From positions 5,022,001-5,086,000 of the forward strand of contig JAEUWY010000005.1 in the NCBI GenBank assembly GCA_022059125.1: 64,000 bases of DNA, written 5' to 3'. The notes under the pieces were generated by a model. It was given only the letters and a program-made list of their open reading frames with translations. It did no database searches and had not been told where the DNA came from. Source of the DNA: Corynespora cassiicola. Lineage: Eukaryota; Ascomycota; Dothideomycetes; Pleosporales; Corynesporascaceae. Below are positions 49,001 to 58,629 of the stretch, piece after piece. The stretch's first letter is position 1. Each line of letters begins with the position of its first letter. The position numbers and the translations under genes were made by a program.

Positions 49001-52000
49001 GCTGTAATGGTCCGGGACGCATACGGTACCACCAACCATCAGGGTGCTGAGTATTTCGGCCAGGGAGACGTCAAAGGTGTAAGAACAATACTGGAGGACG
49101 CGGGAAGACTCGGTAATACCAAGTGCAGGAGCGAACCTAGTCGAGCTAGATACCCATGCGCTATGCGAGATCACAGCTCCTTTGGGCTTTCCAGTAGTCC
49201 CAGAAGTGAACAGAACATAGGCAGTCGCATCGCTCTGAACATATGGAAGGGCATTAAGGTGTCCCGATTGACCTTCATCAGCGTCTCGATCAATTGCAAG
49301 GAATTTGCAAGGAATTGACTGACAAAGTGCCTCGAACTTCGGGTCACAAAGAATCAATTCGGGCTTTAAATCACCCACAATATCCCGAAGTCGTTGGAGC
49401 GGCGCCTCGGGGTCCAAAGGCACGAATGCGGCTCCAGCTTTCAAGATAGCGAGCATTGATATAATGAACCAACCACACTTATCAAAACAAAGCGGTACGA
49501 AGCTTCCAGGTTTTACATCCGATGCAATCAATCGAACTGCGAGTCGAGTGGCACGCTCATCGAGCTCTCGGTATGTGATGATGCCAGTGTCCCATGCATC
49601 CAGTGCGATGGATAAAGGCCTAAGAATAACTTGGTCCTGGAAGATGACGTTGTGAATGCACTTATCAATGGTGTTGAGAGGTTGATGGTTCAATCCAGAA
49701 ATGATTTTCTCGTCGTCTGGGTTCAGAAGCTGAAGCTCTCTCAAAGTGTAGCCAGATATCTCAGGCGAGTTGAATTGAGTAAGGATATAGTCAAACTGTC
49801 GCAACATATACTGCACAAGCCAGGTCGAAATTACTTTGGAGTCATAGTTAACTTCGATGTGGATACTGTTCTTTTCGACTCTGCAGTTGAAGACGAGAGC
49901 GTAGTTGAAGAAGTTGGTGCCAACGGTTCCGGTGCTTTGCAGATTCCATAGGCCGCCGTCGGGATCTTTCATATCATCTCCAGCTGCTATGACAAGCAGG
50001 CTTTGGAACTCACAGGCAACGGCGGCATCCGAGCTGAGCTTGCGAATGTGCTGAAGGCCTGCGAATTGGAAAGACAGGGCGACAGATGCCTGCTCCTGCA
50101 CAGTCCGGAGATACTTTTCCACGCTGGTATTGCGGTCTAGCACCAAACGCATGGGCGATGTGGTAATGGTAGGTCCAATGATATCTTCAATGTCGGGGAC
50201 AGGAACCTCACGTCCGCTGTTGGTCTCTCCCCAGAATACGTCATCAGATCCAGAATAACTTGCAAGCAAGAGTGCCCATGCAGCACGGATCATGGATGGC
50301 ATCGTTGTTTCCATACCAGGTCTGCGTGCGATAGCCAGACTGTGCAACAGTTGGCTGGACGCTTGAATCTTGAAGTCTGGAGTGGGTAGTTGGGGGAACT
50401 GGGGCGCGGCGATATCTTCGAACGTTGAGATCCAGAAATCATCTGACTGTTTCTCGTCTATAGTAGATAAGTGTTTGATGAACCTTGTATATGGTACCGT
50501 AGGCTGCGGTTCGGGGGAAGTCTGGTTGTAGTATGCTTCTACCTTGGAGAGGATATTGGGTAGACTCCAACCATCGTAAACAGCATGATGCGCTGTCCAG
50601 ACAAAGAAAGGAGAGGATGATCTTTGGCCAACAAGCGCATAGTTCACAAGTGGGCCTCCATGTCGTGCAGGTAATTGACGATGCTCCTCGTTGATATCTC
50701 GCAGGTCATCCATGAGATGCCATGTGGGTTCTTCTCGAACAACCACTTGTAGGAAGCCGCAGTCTTCAGTGAAGACGATACGTGTCCTTAGAATTGGCTC
50801 TAAAGCAATGACTTGATTCCAGGAATGCTTGAATCGTTCTAAATTGATGTCTTGTGGTAGACGGTAGATAGTCTCGGCCACATATGCACCAGGTTCCGTG
50901 GTTGATAGAGCGATGAGACCCTCCTGAAGACGACTGCATGGATAAATGTCCTCAATAGAGTCCGGAAAGACACGGCATTCAGCAGAAGCAAAGTCTATGA
51001 TGTGACGTCTAAGCCCATCAGGAATAAGCTCGAATGGAAGCGTGTCGGTCACAGACTGGACCAAGGTCTCATCGGATGATAGAACCACAGCAGTCGCTGC
51101 CATGTCAACCAACTTTGGATGGGCGAAAATATTGGAAACAGCCAATGCTAGGCCCTCTTTACGACTTGCTGTGACAAGACGCATGGCCCCAATTGAATCG
51201 CCGCCAAGCCTGAAGAAGCTATCATCAGCGCCAATGCTTTCAGGACCACGGTTGAGTAAGGTTGCCCAGAGACGAGCAAGCGTCACTTCAGCAAAGCCCG
51301 ACGGTGCCCGACCGCTCTTATCCGCAAGTCGGTAAGTGTTTCTCTGTTCTTCAGGTACTGCAACCGCAAGCGCGCGCAATACCTTGCGGTCCAGTTTGCC
51401 CGAAGTAGTCATGGGCATTCTTGTTACGGGTAAAAACATGGAAGGGACGTAGTAGGATGGTAGAGCATGAGATAGAGCCTTCTCGATATCCTTTGCGATC
51501 GCTCTTACTGCATCTGTCATGTCTCCAATTGCACTTGTAGTGTCACTGACTGAGTCGGGCATACAAATGAAACCGACCAAAGCCTTTGTAGCAACAGTCC
51601 CGGTAAACTTGACAAGCTCGACGGCAGAATGGGCTTCATCTGGGAGGTTGATCTTCATGTGGTGCTCAATTTCTCCAAGTTCAATGCGTTGACCATTGAG
51701 CTGTTAAGTGTTAGTGCCTTGTTGATAGTACAGACTCACTAGGAACTCACCTTGACCTGAGAGTCTTTTCTCCCAAGGTACATCAGCTCTCCTTCTGATG
51801 TATAATGCACCAAATCCCCAGTACAGTACATCCTGCGTCCTATTTTGCCGTGCAACTGAGCCCATTCGGGATCTTTGATAAAAACTGCGTTGGTCTTTTC
51901 GGGGTCTTTCAGATAGCCTCGGGCAAGGATAGGGCCTTCAAGAAGCAGCTCTCCCTTGCAACCAATTGGAGCTAGCTTATTGTAATCATCTGGATCAACA

Positions 52001-55000
52001 ATCCAGGATACACTCCCTACAGCACGTCCGATGTTCGTTGCATCACCAGAATGTTTGAAATCCTTGTATGCCGAGTTGATGGAGGCTTCGCTGGGCCCGT
52101 ATTGGCCGTGGACATGTACATAGGGGCACCATTGATCGAGAACAGCCTTAGTAAGAGCCTCTCCGCCAAGGGCGAGGTCTTTGATGGTAGGGACGTCCGT
52201 CGGGTTGAGAAGAGAGGCGACTGTGGGGGTAAGGTCCATGAAGTTGGCATCCAACTCAGCAATTACATCGGCGAGATGATTCATCCGTTGGTCTTCCGAA
52301 GGTACACACACGCAGCCTCCTCGTTGAAGAGTTGTGAACATCTCCTCCAGAGAGTTGTCGAAAGTGTAGCTGGCAAACTGTAAAAAGCGAGACCCTGGGC
52401 CTATTTTAAGGTGTGAGCCATGGGCATATGCACTAGTGACCATTGCAGCATGCTCAAGCATGACACCTTTTGGCCTCCCTGTACTGCCACTGGTGAAGAT
52501 TACAAATGCCGGGTTTCGAGGCTGAACGGTCGTACAAGCTGGGCCATCATTATTGTCCACCAAGTCGTCTAGTAAAACCGAGTCGACAATCACTACGTCT
52601 GGGACAATATCTTCAAATAACTCCGAGCGAACGGCCGTGGTCAAAACGACTTGAGCATCGCTGTCCTCTACTCGTGATTCTAAAGCAGGCTTCGGATGGT
52701 TTGCGTCCAACGGAACAGCAGCACCACCTGCTTTAAGCACAGCAAGCATAGCAATAACTGCGAATGTGCTCTTGTCAAAACAGGTGGGTACGAAGACCTC
52801 GGGACCCACACCAAGCTCCACAAGATAATGAGCAAGGCGTTCAGTGACTCTGTCCAACTCCGCATAGGTGTAGTCACCGTCAAAACCACGGATTGCAGGT
52901 GCATCAGGCTGAGATAAGACGCAATATTCGAAGCGGTGGTGGACACATTCATTTATCGTTTCTGGTACACTGTTCCAGTCCTGAATTTGCTTCAGGTGTC
53001 TGCGACTGACATGGTCAAGAGTAGCAAGGCTCTGTTCAGCATTAAAAACAATGTTCTCTAAAGCCCGGATGAAAGTGTTTGCCACGTTTGATGCTTGACC
53101 ATCAGAAACATGGTCAGTCCAGTAGTCCAGGTCAACCATGGCGGCTTCATCGGAAACTTCGATGTTGACGGAGATTGGGTATTCAGTTGGGTCGTAGATA
53201 GGACAAACTTCGACGAGTTTGGTGTTTGAATCATCTGCAGAAGACTCCGACGGGAGTTTTCGATATGACAGAGCAGTGTTGAAAAGGCTCGCTCCATTGA
53301 GTTCGAGTGCATGTTGGATCTCAGCCAGAGAAGTATGACGGTACGGTAATGCCTCCATGTAATCCTTCTGAACATTCTGAAGAACATCAAGAAGACACTG
53401 CGAAGTTCCCGAAAGCTTGATGCGGCATACGATGGTATTGATCAGAGGACCGATCATCTCCTCAACTCCATGTATTTCCTCCGAGTCCCTTGCCGATGTC
53501 AGATACCCGAAAGTGACATCTTTTGTACCGACATAAAGGCTCAAAGTAATCGCCCAGGCAGTATGGAAAATGTTTGACAATGTGATGCCGTGCCTGTTGC
53601 AAAATCTCTGTAGATCCGTGACGCTGAGATTGCCGAAATCCAGGCGGATTGAACGCAAATGCTTCTCGAGCACCACGCCATCATTGAGGATAGGAAAGGA
53701 GCATATTTCACTACCATGAAGATAGGATTTCCAATACGCAAGGCTCTCTTGGTGAGGTTGTTCTGTAAGATAAGAGATGTAGTCGCTATAGAGTGGGCCA
53801 TCTCCCAAGAGCGTGTTCGCATAGGCTTTCCGCAGGTCGCTTTGGATGATACTCATAGAATGACCATCCATGATTGCGTGACTTATTTCTAAGCAACAAA
53901 AGACGCGTTGTGTGGGAGTGGTGCAGATCGTAAATCGGTGCGGAGGAGATCTACCATTGTCGTAACTGACAGCGCGTTGCCTCTCCAAAATAGAGAGCAT
54001 GTCTTTTTCGTCCAAGCATTCGAAATGTACGACATTGGCTTCAACATTTCTCAGAACGACCTGATCGTAAAGTCCCTCTTCATCGCCGATATTCTCTAGG
54101 AAGATGGTTCGAAGCATCGGATGGCGGTTTACAACACGTCTCCAGGCTTCGGCGAGTTGGTTCCAATCGGGATTCCCTCGAGCTAGCTTCAGTTCATGAA
54201 CGGTGACCGCCGCGTAGAAGCCAGCATCTTTATTCTGAGAGAGAAGCAAGCCCTCTTGCATGTTGGAGCAAGGGAAAGCATCATCGATCTCTGCGGATGC
54301 AACACCTAACCTCTCGAGGCGCTTAATCATGGATTGAAACCGGTCCTCAGTCAAAGAAAGGAGCGGGAAATCGCTGATCGTAGGTTGAAGAGGTTGGGTA
54401 GCTAGGCTGTTGACAACTTGAGGGAAAAGCTGCTCGCATTCTGAAATCCACTGCTGTATTTTGCCCTGGTGCTTCATGTGCCGGTTGTATGTGAATGCAA
54501 ATTTGAGTCGACCCTTGAAAACGATGGCAGATATCTCGAAGAGAGCAAAACGGGGAGCATCGTGGCCAACGTCTGCGGTCCCACCAGCTTCGCGTGTCTC
54601 TCCAGCCATGCTCTCAAGAGGTTGAAGTAACGCATCGGCCCTTTCGAGTTGCTGTCATTCGAATTAGATACATTGCGAGTAAACATGGAATACAGCTTAC
54701 CTGATATTGTCCAAGGTAGTTGAAAGATATTTCCATCGGCCAGTGATCCTTAAAATATTCACGGCCATCGGCTGTAAGGCACCTTCGTGCGAAGTAAGGT
54801 CGCCCATTAGCAGGTATCTGGCGTCGAAAATCTTTGACTTTGCGAACCGTATCGATGGGGTTCTCGCTGGATTCCACGAAGATTGGGTACACTAGAATGG
54901 CGTGTCAGCCTCGAAGCAGTGATGGATAAATAAAGGCACTTACATGTGGTGAACCAACCCACAGTACGCGATACATCGATCTCCTTGTTCCAAGGCTCAC

Positions 55001-58000
55001 GACCGTGACCTTCGTTGAAAATGGCTGGAACAGACCTGTCCTCAAAGACGCATGTCCACGAATGAAGCAAACATGCCAAGAGAACTTCAACAGGTTCTGT
55101 ACGCAAAGATTTATGACATTTGGTCAAGAATGTGCTCGTGATGTCCTCATCAAGATCAAAGCTACCATGGCCAGCATTGCCATAGGTATTATCGCTATGC
55201 TGAATGCCCCAGTACGAGAAATTCAAGGGTGGTATATTGGCTCGAGGTAAAACTTTTTCAAGATTTAAAGTTGCCGCATGTTCCCGCTGCAGCTGAGCCC
55301 AACGCTGGAACGGTAAGGCTGGGGGAAGCAAGGATCCACCCTTGAGAATCTCTTCAAGCTCTTCCAATAAAAGTCTCCAAGTAACAAGATCAATGACCAG
55401 GTGATGGCCAACAACAAATGCATGTTGTTCGTTCCCCAGCTCGAAAAGGTCTGCTGCGAAGACAGGACCGTTCGAATGATTCAGGATTTTCTGGGAATTT
55501 TCGATCATACGATCAATCTCAGTCTTTGAAGACACTTTTTCGTGTCGAAATCGGTATGAGTTTGCTATGTCTTCCGTAATGCGTTGTTGCCAACCTGATT
55601 CTGTTTGGCAGAAACGCGATCGGAGCATAGAGTGACGAGAAACGAGCTTCTCTACCGCCGATCGGAACCCTTGAGCTGTTGTAGGTTGCGTCACTCGTAG
55701 GTAGAAGGACTGGTTGAAATGTCCATGGCCTTGATTAGGCAATTGAAACCATAGAGATTGGATTGGAGTCAGGTCAAATGGAACATCAATTTCCTCTTTC
55801 ACTTCCTCATGACCCTTGATCTCAGTGACAGCAGAGGCTAATTGCGGAATTGATCGGCTGCGCAAAATTTCTTGAACACCCAGACCAATGCCTTTCCTGC
55901 GGCACTGACCCATCACCTGCATGGCCGAGATGGAGTCACCGCCTAGAGACAAAAAGGACCGATCCAATGCCACTTGTTGTTCCGGGAGGTTCAAAACGTG
56001 GGCCCAAACCGATCTCAGGGTCAGCTCAAGCTTCGAGGAAGGTTCTGCAGTAGAGATTACTGCTTCGGAGGACGAAATTGCACGCTGGTACAGATCATCT
56101 GGCATGCTGACCAGCCACTGCGTGACGCCCTTCCTGTCCAGCTTCCCTGAAGTAAGCTGCGGAAGCGATGCGACAGCGATCCAAACTGTGGGAATCATGT
56201 ACAGAGGCAGTCGATCAGCCGCACGAGTGCGAATTGCTTCGATCTCTGCACTCACTGCCTTCTTTTCTGGGCCTTCGAATATCGCCAAAGGTGTGTTCTC
56301 TGCTGGATGATCGGCCAAAGAAACCACGGCGACTAATCGATCCTGGCACAGACCACTCTTTGGTAAAACTACCATATTATGCTTGATAGAAGCATCGAGA
56401 TTGATATGGTGTTCGATTTCCTGGAGCTCGATGCGCTGGCCATGGTATTTCTAGATCACATGTTAAACATACTCATCAGTACTTAGCGCGATGCTACTTA
56501 CCACTTGGCTGTCCTTCCTGCCCATTATGTTGAAGCTGCCGTCAGGGTTTTGAACCACGAGATCCCCAGTCATATATCCACGGAACTTCCGATCGCTCAC
56601 CCAGGCCACGTCGTCTACAAAGGCTGCCCTGGTTTTTTCTTCGTCGTTGAGGTAACCTCGTGCGACGATAAAACCCTCGATCAAAAGCTCACCCACACAA
56701 CCAATTGGCAAACGCTCATGACGGTTATCTGGATTTACAACCCAAGCACGACAGCTGATGGGAAAGCCAATAGTTTTTGGGTCAGACTGTGGCGTCATTC
56801 GAGGGTATGTGACTGAAGCGACGGAACATTCGCTGGGTCCGTATCTGCGAAAAAACCGTCAATGCGCTTTCCAACCAGTGAGAATAAAAGGTACGTACCC
56901 GTTGACTAGATTGATTTTGGACCATGTGTCAAGGTTGGCCTGGGACATTGCTTCGCCCATGAGAACTATTGTGACCAGAGTGGGCACCATGGCTGGTTCA
57001 AGGAATCGAACGAAGGTCGGCGTCAACAGGGCATGTGTTACGCGCATATCGTTTATCGCCTTGCTAACGTCATTGAGCCTGGTCTGCTCATCGGGAATAC
57101 ATATAGTTCCCCCGATCATAAGAGGAGTTATGAGCTCTATGATGGAAGCATCAAAAGAATGCGCAGCAAATTGGAGAACTCTAGGAGCTTCCAGTGTATC
57201 CATCGCCAGGCCAGGAATGTGACCCTTGGCGCCCGTGCAAAAGTTTCCATGCTCAACCACTGTCAGCTTGGGCTGCCCAGTTGTTCCTGACGTGGGAATG
57301 ATGTACGCAGCATTATGACTCTGCACATTGGACAAAGGATACTGAGAGGGAGTTGGAAGGGGTTCAATAGATTCAAAGTCGACGGGGACAATATTGTCGG
57401 CAACATTCTCTAAGGATTGGGCATGATTGCGAGAACAAAGAACTACGCTTGCGTTGCAGGCGGAAACGAGGTTCTGAACGCGTTCTTTTGGCGCAGCTGG
57501 ATCAAGCGGCATGACTGGTGGTGGTAAGCATGGTCAACAACTCAAGCAGTCCTTCCTGGAAGCTAGGACAAGATATTTTGGGACATGGATGCTGTATTGG
57601 GTAAACTTACATGCACCACCAGCCATGAGCACACCGAAAATGGCAACAACGTTCCACATTGATTTGTCGAAGCAAAGAGGAACAACGACCTCTGGGCCAA
57701 CTTTGAGGTCGAGCAAAAGTCCTGCAAGTCGGGAAGCATACTGATAGAATTCGAGGTAAGTGAGGCTACCATCCCAGGCGCATACAGCCTCTTCCGAGGG
57801 ACTGCGCTGCATTATCTCGATGACCACATCGTGGATGGTTCGCTCAACGCAATCCAATGGCTTCGAATTCCATTTCTCCACCTGAATACGATTGCGATTG
57901 CTGAGGTAGTGACTGCTGCTAACGGAGCCTTCTGGAGAAAGTAGTAGTCTCGAAAAGAGCATGTCTACTGTGCTGGCTATGTTCCTGGCTTGTTCTGTCG

Positions 58001-58629
58001 GAACGAAGGAGTTTCGATACTCCAAAAAAACGCTGACGCCTGACCTGAGCACTTTGACCAAAAGTCGAATGTTGCACTGCAACGAAAGTCAGGACTGTTC
58101 GCATGGACCTCATGGAGATGGTATGTACCTTTGTAGGCATGGCAAGCGATTTCTTTAGCGCATTGTGTCGGTCAGTCGCGCCGCTGCCTCGAGGAGCAAA
58201 GCGCACCAATACCGCAGTATTGTAATCCATATTAGAGGCATTGGCCGGCATCATTAGGATAGCATTGCCTTGGACCTGGCGGACAAGCTGGGCAAGAGAC
58301 ATATCTTCACCAATCTGAATCACAGCAACAGGAAGTGGCGCGCTGCTGTCCGCAGCGGGCTCAATAGCGCTAAGCTCGGAGGTGCCGCCAACTTCCTCAA
58401 TCCCATAGTAGACATGATCCAGGCCGGTGTAGCACCGCAACAGTAAGGCCCAGACTGCGCGCACAACGGCAGAGAGTGCCTCGTCCCCATTGTCCCCCAC
58501 GACCAGTTGTTGGACCAGCTCGGGATACTGGAGCTCCACTCTGGCCGACAAAGGGCGCTTGGGGCCACTGTCCTGTTTCCCAGTGGCCGGGAAATGACAG
58601 GTTTGAGCTTGCGCTGGGGACGATTCCAT
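34052..58629 (-). CDS. Giant non-ribosomal peptide synthetase, five adenylation domains, NPS4-like architecture
   Basis: Exons on the minus strand: 58629-58129, 58076-57611, 57514-56899, 56844-56502, 56450-54944, 54891-54701, 54651-51751, 51700-48482, 48431-44168, 44118-36404, 36358-34052. All ten introns are GT-AG and phases sum to 8009 codons before the stop. Order of domains: C-lobe remnant, A1-T1-E1, C1-A2-T2, C2-A3-T3-E2, C3-A4-T4, C4-A5-T5-E3, C5-T6-C6-T7. Carrier motifs LGGDS occur at about residues 811, 2339, 3421, 4978, 6061 (as QGGDS) and 7206; T7 lacks the serine. Epimerases keep HHLVIDxVxW and (E/N)HGRE. No thioesterase is present. The enzyme should build a five-residue, D/L-alternating peptide in the cytosol. 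From memory, Cochliobolus NPS4 and Alternaria AbNPS2/AbrePsy1, large synthetases tied to conidial surface hydrophobicity, look similar, so orthology is plausible but unproven. An ABCC transporter lies divergently upstream. Confidence 0.93.
34250..38395 (-). other. NRPS terminal region: C5-linker-T6-C6-T7
   Basis: C5 has NHSVIDG. It is followed by a linker of about 150 residues with Met/Ser/Arg-rich parts, then T6 (LGGDSIIAMR). C6 has SHAQYDG, the pattern of fungal terminal cyclizing or transferring C domains. T7 reads FFDLGGDIMGLAQ, without the phosphopantetheine serine. There is no adenylation domain here and no thioesterase. Release by C6 is inferred. Confidence 0.8.
38490..42965 (-). other. 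NRPS module 5: C4-A5-T5-E3
   Basis: C4 has HHALFDG. A5 has YTSGSTGAPKGV, FDAS and AYGPTE; specificity residues read D-A-M-C-A-G-A-V-V-K. T5 has QGGDSITAMQ. E3 has HHLVIDVVSW and ENHGREPW, so a D-residue is expected at position 5. Confidence 0.85.
43060..46375 (-). other. NRPS module 4: C3-A4-T4
   Basis: C3 follows an epimerase and has NHAVVDG. A4 has FTSGTTGKPKGT and FDAS, and AYGPTE formed across an intron; specificity residues read D-A-A-L-V-G-A-V-A-K. T4 has LGGDSVAAMK. No epimerase. Confidence 0.85.
46440..50975 (-). other. NRPS module 3: C2-A3-T3-E2
   Basis: C2 has a canonical HHAVYDG. A3 has FTSGTTGKPKGA, FDVS and GYGPTE; specificity residues read D-V-A-F-I-A-G-A-F-K. T3 has LGGDSISAMQ. 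E2 has HHLVIDVVSW and EGHGREPF, so a D-residue is expected at position 3. Confidence 0.85.
51080..54320 (-). other. NRPS module 2: C1-A2-T2
   Basis: C1 follows an epimerase and has SHAIMDG in place of HHxxxDG. A2 has FTSGSTGRPKGV, FDNS and QYGPSE; the specificity residues read D-N-E-D-A-G-Q-I-N-K. T2 has LGGDSIGAMR. No epimerase, so an L-residue is expected at position 2. Confidence 0.85.
54420..57850 (-). other. NRPS module 1: A1-T1-E1
   Basis: A1 has core motifs SGTTGQPK, FDAS and GYGPSE, with SGKLDRK at its end. T1 carries LGGDSISAMQ. E1 starts at FDLTPIQSLWFQ and has HHLVIDLVTW, EGHGREPW, GWFTT and FNYLGQ. The specificity residues read by eye are D-A-I-L-V-M-G-V-A-K. The A3 loop is unusual (Pro before TSG and Leu after PK). 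Confidence 0.85.
57905..58629 (-). other. NRPS N-terminus: C-terminal lobe of a condensation domain only
   Basis: Residues 1-240 match the second half of a condensation domain (AVVRAVWALLLRCYTGLDHV, then the EYRNSFVP and SRLLL segments). The half carrying HHxxxDG is missing. Such remnants are known at the front of some fungal synthetases that start with an A domain. Catalytic activity is not expected. Confidence 0.7.
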
